Shown: one piece after another, positions 37,709 to 45,970 of the stretch
Layout: the number at the start of each line of letters is the position of its first letter
How positions within the stretch are numbered: the first letter of the stretch is position 1
Assembly (NCBI RefSeq): GCF_010119935.1
Contig: NZ_CP048209.1
Coordinates: forward strand, 850,001-914,000
Origin: Paenibacillus lycopersici
Lineage (GTDB): Bacteria > Bacillota > Bacilli > Paenibacillales > Paenibacillaceae
Direction of reading: 5' to 3'
Length of the DNA stretch: 64,000 bases
Position numbers and translations under genes: made by a program
The notes under the pieces: generated by a model
Database searches by the model: none
What the model saw: the letters and a program-made list of their open reading frames with translations, nothing else
Told to the model about the DNA's origin: nothing

Positions 37709-38128
37709 GTGTCAGTAAAAATCAAGAATGTCAAAGCCGTTCGTACGTCCAGCAAGTCCAAATCCCGTTCCGGCCGCAAGTCGGCGCGCGTATCGAACGA
37801 AATGCTCGGGGGGGTCAGCATGGGCAACCAATGCTGCAACCGCCGGGATCCGGCCGTGGAAGGCATTCAAGAAGCCGGGGCTGATCTGAGCGATCTGTTT
37901 CACCAGTTCAAGAACCCTGTCGTCGCCGCCAAAGTCGTTCGCGCTATCCGCTGCCGCAACCGCAAACTGCTCGAAGAATTGATCGGCGCCAACTGTCATG
38001 TTGTCTGTTTCTTCCAACAAGGCCGTTATTCCTGCGTCCGCATCGAGTGCACGTTCGGCCAATGCTGCGACGTCCGCATCAGCTTCGACATTTGCGTATC
38101 CAACCAATTCTGCCGCGATCGTTTCTAA
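37709..38128 (+). CDS. Cys-rich small protein, candidate spore coat component
   Basis: 139 residues from GTG. A basic Lys/Ser/Arg N-terminus (about 1-30) is followed by a compact domain with nine Cys residues, eight in the second half (CRNRKLLEEL, CHVVCFFQQGRYSC, CTFGQCCDVRISFDIC). No signal peptide or membrane segment. No family recognised with certainty. The sigma-K-like promoter and high Cys content suggest a disulfide-linked coat or crust protein made late in the mother cell; this is inference. A strong terminator follows. Confidence 0.6.
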   Translation: MSVKIKNVKAVRTSSKSKSRSGRKSARVSNEMLGGVSMGNQCCNRRDPAVEGIQEAGADLSDLFHQFKNPVVAAKVVRAIRCRNRKLLEELIGANCHVVCFFQQGRYSCVRIECTFGQCCDVRISFDICVSNQFCRDRF

Positions 38129-38156
38129 TGCCAGCCAGCTAACGCCGTTAACGGGG

Positions 38157-38201
38157 AAATGCCGGGGAATGTCCGACGTCTTGGACATTTTCCCGGCATT
38201 T
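38157..38201. terminator. Terminator after the Cys-rich gene
   Basis: AAATGCCGGGGAATGTCC / GGACATTTTCCCGGCATTT stem, 18 pairs with one bulge; short T-run on the plus strand and A/T-rich flanks on both. Confidence 0.75.
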
Positions 38202-38320
38202 GTCGTTTAACCGCCGGACTGCCGGTCGGTTCCTGTACCGGGCGGCAGCCCGGATTTCCGAACGGATGGCGGGCATGCCGCATAAGCTGACCATAATGCT
38301 TGGAAAGCGAGGGGACGGGT

Positions 38321-39109
38321 ATGCCGATCATTCCGGATTTTCCGCAGTCGCTGCTGCAAGAGCATATGCACTGGCATCATGCCAATCACTATGACGATCC
38401 TTCACAGCTGCCGCCGGGGTACGGATTGAACTTTCTGCAGTTTCACCGGCAATTCATCAATAAGGTGTACCAGTGGTACAACGCGCAAGGATTGGATCCG
38501 CGGCTCATAGCCGCTTGGCAGGGCGTGCCGGAGGCGATCCGCAATACGCCTTGCTACAATCGGCAGGCCGAGGCGCGCGTGCTGTACAATCCGCAGTCGT
38601 TCGGCTCGGCGGACCAGCTGGGGCTGTTCCTGGAGCAGTCGAATTTACACGGCTGCATCCATCAGGAGGCCGCGAGAATTTACGGGGAACCGTATCTCAA
38701 CGACTTCGATCTCGCGCCGCAGAGCACGTTGTTCTATAACATTCACGGGATGATCGATCAATGGTACCGGAATTGGGAGCGGGCGACGGGCAATGCGCGG
38801 GGAGCCGGGAGCAATGCATCGGCCGGTTCGGCGCGGGGAAGAAGCGGCAGCCGGCTGGCCGCGGGAACGCGCGCCAAGCGGAGTGCCGTCGGCGGCGTAT
38901 CGCGATCACCGGGATCAAAGGAGCCAACGCGATCAGCGGGATTAGCGAGGTTAGCTGGCAAGGCGGGCGCTGCGGGCGCAGCGCAAGAAGGACCGCTTCG
39001 CAGCGGTCCTTCTCGTACGCCGGCGCAGCCGTTCATAAGTGAAGCAGCAGGGCGCGGAATACGTCCGTATAGTAAGAAGCCGGGCGCGGCACGAAGCCGG
39101 AAGCCGTAA
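38321..39109 (+). CDS. Tyrosinase-like (common central domain) protein
   Basis: 262 residues from ATG 38321 with GAGGGG upstream. Residues 1-150 carry a His-rich pattern like type 3 copper proteins: HMHWHHANHYDD, FLQFHRQFINKVYQW, NLHGCIHQEAARIYG and DFDLAPQSTLFYNIHGMIDQWYRNWE (shown in parts; the last fits the CuB H...ID..W signature). This suggests a dinuclear copper oxidase or related protein. The C-terminal 105 residues are Gly/Ser/Ala/Arg/Lys-rich, contain a DNA hairpin and run 77 bp into the convergent Nudix gene, so the true end is uncertain. Confidence 0.6.
   Translation: MPIIPDFPQSLLQEHMHWHHANHYDDPSQLPPGYGLNFLQFHRQFINKVYQWYNAQGLDPRLIAAWQGVPEAIRNTPCYNRQAEARVLYNPQSFGSADQLGLFLEQSNLHGCIHQEAARIYGEPYLNDFDLAPQSTLFYNIHGMIDQWYRNWERATGNARGAGSNASAGSARGRSGSRLAAGTRAKRSAVGGVSRSPGSKEPTRSAGLARLAGKAGAAGAAQEGPLRSGPSRTPAQPFISEAAGRGIRPYSKKPGAARSRKP
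38987..39012. other. Perfect hairpin inside the tail of the tyrosinase-like gene
   Basis: GAAGGACCGCT / AGCGGTCCTTC, 11 bp with a TCGC loop. It sits between two convergent genes and may end transcription of the minus-strand Nudix gene, whose stop lies 21 bp away. Confidence 0.6.
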
Positions 39110-39686
39110 CGACCGCCTCGGCGGGGACGGTCCGGCCGTCCTCGCCGAGGCGAATGCCCGTCGCGCGGACATGCTGCAAGCGGCCGTCGAACAGGGCGAT
39201 CATCGCGTCAAGCTCGGCCTCGTACACGCCGGACACTTCTTCCTGCTGCAGCGTCAGCGAGGCGAGCGATCCGGAATAGACGAAGCCGTACACGCCGCTG
39301 ATTTCGCGGTCGAGGAACGCCGCCCCCTTCGCGGTGCCGGATTTCTCCATGCGGGCTTCGCCGAACGGGAGCAGCGATTCGAACGGGGCGGCGACGCCCA
39401 GCTCTTCCTCGATCTCCCGGGCCGCCTCCCGCATCGTCTCGCCCGCGGCGAGATGGCCGGCGGCGGTGATGTCGAAGCGCTCCGGGAACGTGTCTTTCCA
39501 AGGAGAGCGCTGCTGGAACAGGACAAGCCTGCGGCCGCCGTCGCGCCGTCCCAGCCAGCAGTGGATGGAGCGGTGCCACAGCCCGCGGGCATGCACTTCG
39601 CTGCGCGGCGCCGTCCCGAGCCGGACGCCGTGCTCGTCGCAATAATCGAAATGCTCTTCGCCGCCTAGCGGCGTCTGTCCGCCCAT
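39033..39686 (-). CDS. Nudix hydrolase
   Basis: 217 residues. The Nudix box GX5EX7REUXEEXGU is complete at about residues 77-99 (G...AGE...REAAREIEEELG), giving the Mg-dependent diphosphate hydrolase centre. N-terminal EHFDYCDEHGVRLGTAPRSEVHARGLWHRSIHCWL and LVLFQQRSPWKDTFPERFD resemble the YfcD/isopentenyl-isomerase-like branch. It starts 4 bp after the mscL stop in the same orientation... here reading away from mscL, so the two minus-strand genes form an operon with mscL first. The 3' end overlaps the convergent tyrosinase-like frame. Substrate unknown. Confidence 0.88.
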   Translation of the reverse strand: MGGQTPLGGEEHFDYCDEHGVRLGTAPRSEVHARGLWHRSIHCWLGRRDGGRRLVLFQQRSPWKDTFPERFDITAAGHLAAGETMREAAREIEEELGVAAPFESLLPFGEARMEKSGTAKGAAFLDREISGVYGFVYSGSLASLTLQQEEVSGVYEAELDAMIALFDGRLQHVRATGIRLGEDGRTVPAEAVVTASGFVPRPASYYTDVFRALLLHL

Positions 39687-39689
39687 GGG

Positions 39690-40193
39690 CTAGGACAAGC
39701 CTCCCTCAAGCTCAAGCTCCGTCTCCACGGGTTCGAGATGGGACGTGCAGTGCGAGCAACGCGTCGCTTTGATCGGGATTTTGGACAGGCAGTACGGGCA
39801 GTCCCGCTCGGTCGGCTCCGCGGGCTCGACCGGTTCCACCGTGCCCAGCCGGCGCAGCGCGTTCGCTCCCTTGACGATCATGAAGATACAGAACGCGACG
39901 ATCGCGAAGTCCAGGATGACGTTGAGAAAGTTCCCGTAGGCGATGACCGTGACGGAAGCCTTCTGCGCCGCGTCCAGCGTATGCGGATGTTCCGTATCCA
40001 GCTTCGATATTTGAATAAACTTGTCCACTAAATTGACGTTGCCGAGCAGCCGGCTGATCGGCGGCATGATGATGTCGTTCACGAGCGAGGTGACGATTTT
40101 GCCGAACGCGCCGCCGATGATGACCCCGACCGCGAGATCGAGCACGTTGCCGCGGACCGCGAATTCTTTGAATTCCTTTAAGATTTTAACCAT
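39690..40193 (-). CDS. mscL: Large-conductance mechanosensitive channel with C-terminal zinc ribbon
   Basis: 167 residues; MscL is usually 130-145. TM1 carries [24 protein letters not shown] (seen in parts), the gate region, and TM2 spans about 85-108. After the channel, residues 128-155 add a zinc-ribbon-like pair, CPYC ... CSHC, with an acidic tail. The channel releases solutes under hypo-osmotic shock; the ribbon replaces the usual C-terminal helical bundle and could mediate protein contacts. It is upstream of and in operon with the Nudix gene. Confidence 0.92.
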   Translation of the reverse strand: MVKILKEFKEFAVRGNVLDLAVGVIIGGAFGKIVTSLVNDIIMPPISRLLGNVNLVDKFIQISKLDTEHPHTLDAAQKASVTVIAYGNFLNVILDFAIVAFCIFMIVKGANALRRLGTVEPVEPAEPTERDCPYCLSKIPIKATRCSHCTSHLEPVETELELEGGLS

Positions 40194-40380
40194 GATTCCA
40201 CTCCTCCCGGTACTTTAATTATAGCGGACCGCATGCACAGTTCAACTGATTTTGCATATCGCCAAACTTCGCGGGAAGGTTTTGTCGCGGAAAAAAGGAT
40301 TTTCTGGAAATATGTCGAAGTGGATGGTGACGAAAGCATGACGAATGCATCCTTATCTATGCGGAAAATGGAGATGTCCG

Positions 40381-42183
40381 ATGATCGAACCTATACTCAG
40401 CGACAGCTGGAAAATGGCAGCGCTTGCAATGGTTATCCAGCTATTCGCATCGATTACCGTCTATAGCATGATCGGGCCGCTCAACCGGGTGCGCGCCATG
40501 CAGCGCTATTGGCTCTTCAGCGGAGCGCTCGTCTATGCCTTGGGCGTATGGATCAGCCATATCATCATCATGCTGTCGACCAATGCCGCCATCGTGATAG
40601 ATTGGACGGCCGGCGTCAAGCTGTTCGGCATTCTAGCCTGCACCTACGGCTCGTTCAGACTGTTGGGGTCGCGCCGGGGGCAGGCCGTCCGCCTGTTCGG
40701 CGGCAGCGTGCTGATGGCGTTCGGCGCCAATCTGGTCATGTTCGCCTCGCTGCCGGGCCGGCAGGCGGAATCGCTCAGCATCGATCCGGCGTTCGCCTGC
40801 TTCACGTTTCTGTTCAGCCTGATCGGAACGGCCGCCTCGTTCTATCTGTCTGACCGTAAACCGGGCCATGCGCTTCTGCCCGGTCTGCTCCTCGGCTGCT
40901 CCGGCATGATCATGGAGCTGTTCGGGCTCAGCTCGGTAGGGAACCGCAGCGCCGTCGTATTGACCGCCGACCGGCTGAATGAGTACATGCAGCTGCTGTC
41001 CGTCGTCCTCGGCCTTGCGACGCTGGTGATATTCGCGTTCAGCATCGTGGCCCGCTACGTGGATCGCCGGTATATGGCCATGAACGAACGGTACCGGCTG
41101 CTCGTCGAGAACTCGATCGACATGATCGCGGTCATTTCGAACGACCGGTGGGAATACATCAACCATTCCGGCTTGCGGATATTCGAAGCGGAGAACGAGC
41201 GCGACCTGATCGGCAAAAGCATTTTCCTGCATCTGCAGCCGCGCTTCCATGCCGGCATGAGGCTGCTGCTGCAGACGTCGCGGCAGAAGGAAAGCTGGAC
41301 GCCGGTCGAGATGGATTGGGTGACCGTGAAGGGCAAGACGGTAAATACCGAAGTGATCGTGTCGGCCACGAGGCTGTCGGGCAAGCCGGTCATTCAAGTC
41401 ATCATCCGCGATATATCAGAGCGGAAGAAGAACGAGGAGCTGCTCATCAATTCCGAGAAGCTGTACGTCGCCGGGCAGCTCGCCGCGGGCATCGCGCACG
41501 AGATCCGCAATCCGCTGACGTCGCTCAAGGGCTTCCTGCAGCTCATCACGTCAGGCAAGAGCGGCAAAAATTATTACGATATCATGAAATCCGAGCTGAA
41601 TCGCATCGAATCGATCGTGAGCGAGCTGCTCATGCTCTCCAAGCCGCAGATCTACGAGCTGACCTATATGGACATCCGCGCGGTCATGTCGGATACGGTC
41701 ACGCTGCTGGATGCGCAGGCGATTCTGCACGACATCGTCATCGAAACGAGCCTTGGCGACGAACCGCTCTGGGTGCAGGGCGTCGAGAACCAGCTGAAGC
41801 AGGTCTTCATCAACGTGATCAAGAATGCGATCGAGATCATGATGGACGGAGGCGTCATCGAAGTATGCTGCCTGCGCGACGCCGGCGGACGCATTATCGT
41901 ACGCATCGCGGACCAGGGACCGGGCATCGCGCAGGAGCAGCTAGTCAAGATCGGGCAGCCTTTCTATACGACCAAAGAGAAGGGGACCGGACTCGGGCTT
42001 ATGGTGTCGTACAAAATCGTCGACAACCATCAGGGCGGCATCGAGGTCAGCAGCCGCGTGGGAGAGGGCACGACGTTCGACATCGTGCTGCCGTATACGG
42101 AGCCGAAAGCAGCGGAAGAACCGGAACGGAACAAGGTCGTATCGATTCACCGCTACCGCGAGGGCAGCGAGAGCGCTTCTTGA
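40381..42183 (+). CDS. Sensor histidine kinase, sporulation-kinase-like, with MHYT-like membrane domain
   Basis: 600 residues from ATG 40381, 7 bp after GGAG. Residues 1-235 form about seven membrane helices; GVWISHIIIML resembles a degenerate MHYT motif in which the Met/His/Tyr/Thr set is incomplete. A PAS domain follows (about 245-360), then HisKA with H373 in AHEIRNPLTSLKGFLQL and a HATPase with VIKNAIE, DQGPGI and GTGLGLM boxes. The HisKA motif and domain order are like KinA-E type kinases that feed Spo0A. No response regulator is adjacent, which supports an orphan phosphorelay kinase. Confidence 0.85.
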   Translation: MIEPILSDSWKMAALAMVIQLFASITVYSMIGPLNRVRAMQRYWLFSGALVYALGVWISHIIIMLSTNAAIVIDWTAGVKLFGILACTYGSFRLLGSRRGQAVRLFGGSVLMAFGANLVMFASLPGRQAESLSIDPAFACFTFLFSLIGTAASFYLSDRKPGHALLPGLLLGCSGMIMELFGLSSVGNRSAVVLTADRLNEYMQLLSVVLGLATLVIFAFSIVARYVDRRYMAMNERYRLLVENSIDMIAVISNDRWEYINHSGLRIFEAENERDLIGKSIFLHLQPRFHAGMRLLLQTSRQKESWTPVEMDWVTVKGKTVNTEVIVSATRLSGKPVIQVIIRDISERKKNEELLINSEKLYVAGQLAAGIAHEIRNPLTSLKGFLQLITSGKSGKNYYDIMKSELNRIESIVSELLMLSKPQIYELTYMDIRAVMSDTVTLLDAQAILHDIVIETSLGDEPLWVQGVENQLKQVFINVIKNAIEIMMDGGVIEVCCLRDAGGRIIVRIADQGPGIAQEQLVKIGQPFYTTKEKGTGLGLMVSYKIVDNHQGGIEVSSRVGEGTTFDIVLPYTEPKAAEEPERNKVVSIHRYREGSESAS

Positions 42184-42547
42184 CCGTCGTTCGCGCGGCT
42201 GTCGCTGTCGTGAACGCCGTTGTCATGAACGCCGTTGTCATGAACACCTTTGTCATGAACGCCGCGTTCACGAATGCGTTCATAACCGCCGCCTTCAGGG
42301 CCGGTTCAGCTAACTATAGCAATGCCTCAGGCCGGCCGGTTACCGCAGCACTTCGATGCGGTGGCCGGCCGCTTGCTATGCAGCGGCGGCTTGCGCCTGC
42401 CCTCATCGGAAACGGAAACAAGCGGAGCGGCTGCGAACCCCTCTTGTCAGATTGGTTTGTTCCCCGCGATAAGGGTAAGTAGAGCGTGAAAACTTCTTTT
42501 TCTGCCAGGGGATGGTCTATAATAACGGGAGGAGGAGAGACAAGAAC
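42184..42547. repeat. 364 bp intergenic with four 15 bp tandem repeats and a GC hairpin
   Basis: Units of the form gYTGTCrTGAACGCC start at 42204, 42219, 42234 and 42249. Further downstream GGCCGGCCGGTTACCGC pairs with GCGGTGGCCGGCC (about 42332-42369), a possible terminator without a T-run. A TATAAT at 42518-42523, with a poor -35, lies just before the next ribosome site. Confidence 0.55.
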
Positions 42548-42685
42548 ATGCTTGAACCATTGCTAAGAATCTACGATGACGATAAGGAGATGTGCGGAAG
42601 CGCAGCCGATCGGTTGTACGGACGGCCTGCCGCGTGCTTGCGGGCGGCGAAACGCCTGTTCCCGGGAAGGAGCAATTACGCATGA
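42548..42685 (+). CDS. 45-residue micro-ORF coupled to the exporter gene
   Basis: ATG 42548 follows GGGAGGAGGAG. Peptide MLEPLLRIYDDDKEMCGSAA ... RSNYA, ending in TGA that overlaps the ATG of the next gene (ATGA at 42682-42685). The strong ribosome site and 4 bp overlap suggest translation and coupling, either as a leader peptide or a small partner protein. No family recognised. Confidence 0.55.
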   Translation: MLEPLLRIYDDDKEMCGSAADRLYGRPAACLRAAKRLFPGRSNYA

Positions 42686-43725
42686 CGATTGGCGCGCGCG
42701 TCATCAAGACGGGGCTGGCGGTAGCGCTGGCCGTATATATAAGCAATCTGTTCGGTTTTCCGTCGCCGATCATCGCGGCGGTAGCTTCGATTTTCACCAT
42801 TCAGCCTTCGATCTCCCGTTCCTGGAAGCACGCGGTGGAGCAAGTGCAGACGAACGTGCTCGGCGCGGCGCTGGCATTGATCGCGATCCGCCTCTTCGGC
42901 CACACGGCGATCTCGCTCGGCATGGTGTGCATTATCGTCATTCTCGTCTGCATCCGGCTGCGGATGGAAAGCGCGGTCGGCCTGACGCTCGTGACGGTCG
43001 TCGCCGTCATGGAAGCGACCAACCAGCAGGGCTGGCTGTTCGCGCTCGACCGGCTGCTCATGGTGCTGACGGGGATGGCCGCGGCGTTCGCCGTCAACAT
43101 TCTGATCTTCCCGCCGCGTCCGCGCAAGCTGTTCATGGCACAGGTGTACGAGGCGGATGCCAAGCTGTCCGTGCTGCTGCGCATGGCCATCTCCAACGAG
43201 ATGAAGGAGGACGTTCACCGCGACGAGAAGGAGAAGCTGCAGAGCACGCTGCGCAAGCTGGACGAGGCGCATCGCCTGTTCGAGGAGGAGCGGCCGTTCC
43301 TGCGCAGACGCAATCAGGAGGGGGCCCGCCAGCTCATTCTGTCCCGGCATCTCATCAAGGCGCTGCACAAGGGGATGGACCTGCTGGAAGCGGTGGAGGA
43401 ACATTATTTCGCCGTAACCGGCTCCGAAACGTGGGCGCAGCGGTTCGACCGGCAGATCGAGGAGCTGGTGAAGTACCACGAGCAGATTCTGCTGAAGCTA
43501 GAGGGCAAAATGAAAGCCTCCGCCGCGATCGAGCCCGAGGAAGAGCGCGAAGGACGGCTTATCAAGCAGCTCAGCGATTATTTGCAGCAGAATCCCGACG
43601 AGTACAAGCGGCTCGTCTTCGTCGCGTCCGCCATGCTGGAATACGCCTACCATCTGCGCCGCCTGGATCGGGTGACGGATCAGGTGCAGCAGCGGCAGGA
43701 GACGGTGGCGGAGCCCGTCGTTTGA
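42682..43725 (+). CDS. ArAE-type (aromatic acid exporter family) membrane protein
   Basis: 347 residues from ATG 42682, 10 bp after GGAAGGAG. The N-terminal half has four to six membrane helices with the FUSC/ArAE hallmark FPSPIIAAVASIFTIQPSISRSWK and a second hydrophobic block to about residue 150. The C-terminal half is a long charged cytoplasmic helical domain. Members are thought to export aromatic carboxylates or similar compounds; the substrate is not visible here. It overlaps the upstream micro-ORF, and a hairpin follows. Confidence 0.82.
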   Translation: MTIGARVIKTGLAVALAVYISNLFGFPSPIIAAVASIFTIQPSISRSWKHAVEQVQTNVLGAALALIAIRLFGHTAISLGMVCIIVILVCIRLRMESAVGLTLVTVVAVMEATNQQGWLFALDRLLMVLTGMAAAFAVNILIFPPRPRKLFMAQVYEADAKLSVLLRMAISNEMKEDVHRDEKEKLQSTLRKLDEAHRLFEEERPFLRRRNQEGARQLILSRHLIKALHKGMDLLEAVEEHYFAVTGSETWAQRFDRQIEELVKYHEQILLKLEGKMKASAAIEPEEEREGRLIKQLSDYLQQNPDEYKRLVFVASAMLEYAYHLRRLDRVTDQVQQRQETVAEPVV

Positions 43726-43739
43726 ATATCCGTTAATTA

Positions 43740-43790
43740 AAGAACGCCAGACTGCCTGTCCCTGCGGACAAGCGGCTGGCGTTCTTGTTG
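43740..43790. terminator. Terminator after the exporter gene
   Basis: AAGAACGCCAG / CTGGCGTTCTT with inner pairing, then TTCTTGTTG; A-rich on the other side, so possibly bidirectional with the convergent acetyltransferase gene. Confidence 0.7.
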
Positions 43791-43862
43791 TTCCTGTTTA
43801 TTGCGTGGTTTCCTGTGTTGCATTGCCTATCGCATTGTCTCTGCCTGTCGCGGCATCGCGGG

Positions 43863-44807
43863 TTAAATCACCCAATCTTCGATGAATTCCTGTTTGAATT
43901 CCTGCGGCGTCCGGCCCTTGAATACGAGCTCCGGACTTCTGACGCTGACTTTGGTGCCTTCCGGCACCGATTTCGTAATGAACGCGTTGCTGCCGATGAC
44001 GGCTTCTTTGCCGATAACCGTGTCCCCGCCGAGAATGGAAGCGCCGGAATAGACCGTCACCTCGTCCTCCAGCGTTGGATGACGCTTCACTCCGCGCAGC
44101 GTCTGCCCGCCGCGCGTGGACAGCGCCCCGAGCGTCACGCCTTGATAGATTTTCACATGGTTGCCGATGACGGTCGTCTCGCCGATCACGACGCCCGTGC
44201 CATGGTCGATAAAGAAATGGTTGCCGATCTGCGCCCCTGCATGAATGTCGATGCCCGTTATGCTGTGCGCGTACTCGGTCATGATGCGCGGGATAAGCGG
44301 AACGGACAGCTTGAACAGCTCATGCGCCAAGCGGTAGACGCTCACGGCGAATACGCCGGGGAACGAGAAAATCACCTCGCTCGTATTCTCGGCCGAAGGA
44401 TCGCCCGTGAAGGCGGCCTTCACGTCGGTTGCGAGCACGCTCCGCAGCGCCGGGATCCGGCTCAGAAATTGATGAATGATGGCGTCCGTCCGTTCTTCCA
44501 CGTCGCCCGGGCCGTCCGGATTGCCGCATGCTTGATGCTTCAGCGCGCAAGTGATCTGCTCGTACAGCTTCTCTTGGATGCCGATGAGCAAATCCCCGAT
44601 ATGGTACTCGATCGTCGCGTTGGCGAGGTTCTGCTTGCCGATATAGCCCGGAAAAAGCAGCTCTCTCAGCTGGTGGATGATTTCGACGACCGTATCCCGG
44701 TTAGGCAGCGCCTGCGTATCCAGAGCGATGGTGTACGGCTCCTCCCGGTAGCTGCCGGCAATCGTCGCGACAAGGCCGCCGATATGCTTATGAAAGTTGG
44801 TGCTCAT
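43863..44807 (-). CDS. Serine O-acetyltransferase, EpsC/SatA type
   Basis: 314 residues from ATG 44807 with GGGGGGA upstream. A helical N-terminal half (about 1-175) precedes a left-handed beta-helix of hexapeptide repeats (IHAGAQIGNHFFIDHGTG, VVIGETTVIGNHVKIYQGVT). The His/Asp catalytic pattern of CysE (DHGTG, GVKRHPTLEDEV) is present. It makes O-acetylserine for cysteine synthesis. This long-N-terminus form is typical of plasmid/EpsC-like serine acetyltransferases. No cysK is adjacent; it has its own promoter. Confidence 0.88.
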   Translation of the reverse strand: MSTNFHKHIGGLVATIAGSYREEPYTIALDTQALPNRDTVVEIIHQLRELLFPGYIGKQNLANATIEYHIGDLLIGIQEKLYEQITCALKHQACGNPDGPGDVEERTDAIIHQFLSRIPALRSVLATDVKAAFTGDPSAENTSEVIFSFPGVFAVSVYRLAHELFKLSVPLIPRIMTEYAHSITGIDIHAGAQIGNHFFIDHGTGVVIGETTVIGNHVKIYQGVTLGALSTRGGQTLRGVKRHPTLEDEVTVYSGASILGGDTVIGKEAVIGSNAFITKSVPEGTKVSVRSPELVFKGRTPQEFKQEFIEDWVI

Positions 44808-44877
44808 TCTTATTCCCCCCATATGTACTTGTTGCGCGCGAACGCTGGCCGAATCGAAGAGCGATAAAATTTTAACC

Positions 44878-44906
44878 AGTATATATTCCGGGGAGGAAGG
44901 TGTCAA
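44878..44906 (-). promoter_or_regulatory. Promoter of the serine acetyltransferase gene
   Basis: On the minus strand TTGACA (44906-44901), 17 bp, TATACT (44883-44878), near consensus. Confidence 0.8.
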
Positions 44907-44928
44907 TTCATTGTGTCCGCCGTTCACG

Positions 44929-44985
44929 AAAAAGACCCGGCCCGGCCGTGCGCTTCGAGCGAAGCGTCGGCCTGGCGCGGGTCTT
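44929..44985 (-). terminator. Terminator of the 97-residue protein gene
   Basis: Minus-strand hairpin AAGACCCGCGCCAGGCCGACGC ... GGCCGGGCCGGGTCTT (arms given in part), followed by T5. Confidence 0.75.
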
Positions 44986-45003
44986 GCGTGGCAGGACAAC
45001 CGG

Positions 45004-45297
45004 TTACGAATTTTCCTTCGTATCGTCCGGATGGCGGCGCGGATGCTGCAGATGCGCCTCGAGCGCGGTCGTCTTCTTCTTCGGCACGAGGCGCGGGTCG
45101 GTCATGCCATCGTGATGGTTATCGAAATCAAGCTGCACGAGCTCCCATTCCGATGTGCCGAGCTGCGGGTCGGCGGGGAATACGTCGCCCCGGTTCAGCT
45201 TCTCTTCGCGGCCCCATTCGTTCTTATATACGCCGTCCACTTCTACGGGTTCGCCGGACACCGGCTCCATTTCGAAATGACCTTGCTGTTCGCTCAT
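45004..45297 (-). CDS. Small acidic YjzC-like protein
   Basis: 97 residues from ATG 45297 with AAGGAGG upstream. The central part DGVYKNEWGREEKLNRGDVFP followed by GTSEWELVQLDFDNHH and DPRLVPKK resembles the DGVY...L..G..FP pattern of YjzC-type small proteins. Acidic N-terminus, basic tail, no membrane segment. Function unknown. It is followed on the same strand by its terminator; the 47-residue gene lies upstream. Confidence 0.6.
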   Translation of the reverse strand: MSEQQGHFEMEPVSGEPVEVDGVYKNEWGREEKLNRGDVFPADPQLGTSEWELVQLDFDNHHDGMTDPRLVPKKKTTALEAHLQHPRRHPDDTKENS

Positions 45298-45330
45298 AAC
45301 GTTCGCCTCCTTGGATGCATAGGCGAGCCG

Positions 45331-45369
45331 TACTCCGACAGGCACCGGTAACGATGCCTGGGAGTACGA
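45331..45369. terminator. Hairpin between two small minus-strand genes
   Basis: CGTACTCC...GGAGTACG with an inner CAGGCA/TGCCTG stem; no T-run. Confidence 0.5.
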
Positions 45370-45398
45370 CCGGCCTGTGGTGTCGACGCGCTGCCGGT

Positions 45399-45542
45399 TT
45401 ACAATCCGTGCTTCGGCACGGCGGCGCGGTCGGCGCCGGATTGCGCCTGGCTGGCCGCGGCCTTGCCTTGTCCGGAGCGGTCCGCCTTGGACTGTGCCCG
45501 GCTTGCTTGAATCTGCTGGCGGGAAGGGTGTTCGCCCGACAT
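45399..45542 (-). CDS. 47-residue Ser/Ala/Gln-rich small protein
   Basis: ATG 45542 behind GGAGG at 9 bp. MSGEHPSRQQIQASRAQSKA continues to AAVPKHGL and TAA. Hydrophilic, probably disordered, Ser/Gln/Ala/Arg/Lys-rich; composition recalls small spore or stress proteins but no SASP motif is present. It is supported by the ribosome site and neighbouring hairpins. Confidence 0.5.
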   Translation of the reverse strand: MSGEHPSRQQIQASRAQSKADRSGQGKAAASQAQSGADRAAVPKHGL

Positions 45543-45630
45543 GATGATCATCCTCCTGATTGGGATAAGTCATGAGAATCCACCTTCAGTTTGCCACCGC
45601 AGCGAGCGAACTATGTGCGCCTTCAGATCC

Positions 45631-45939
45631 TTAAACCAGACGCAGCCCGCAGCCGGGACAATCGGCATCCCGCTGCGTGACGGTCTCGCCGCAGGCGGGG
45701 CAAGGCTCGCTGAACGACTCGCGGCTTGCCGCGAGCCGTTCGCGCGCGTCCGCGGGTTCCTCCGCTTCGGCGGCGGCCTCCTGGCCGGCGGCATTGCCGC
45801 CGAAGAGCGCTTCCGCGAACCGCCGCAGCTCCGACGTCTTGCCCGAATCGGCGGCGGACAGCTTGACGATGTATATCATGGCGGCGACGAGCACGCCGGC
45901 AATGGCGAGCACGATGGCGGTTGCGATCGCATTCATCAT
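45631..45939 (-). CDS. Small membrane protein with C-terminal zinc ribbon
   Basis: 102 residues. One N-terminal membrane helix (about 4-26, AIATAIVLAIAGVLVAAMIYIV), an Ala/Glu-rich linker and a C-terminal CPACGETVTQRDADCPGCG zinc ribbon. AGGAG precedes ATGATG. Same layout as the mscL extension at 39690 (membrane part, then CPxC...C..C). Function unknown. Confidence 0.7.
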   Translation of the reverse strand: MMNAIATAIVLAIAGVLVAAMIYIVKLSAADSGKTSELRRFAEALFGGNAAGQEAAAEAEEPADARERLAASRESFSEPCPACGETVTQRDADCPGCGLRLV

Positions 45940-45970
45940 GTAACGGGCGTTCTCCTCTCTGCAGGACGGA

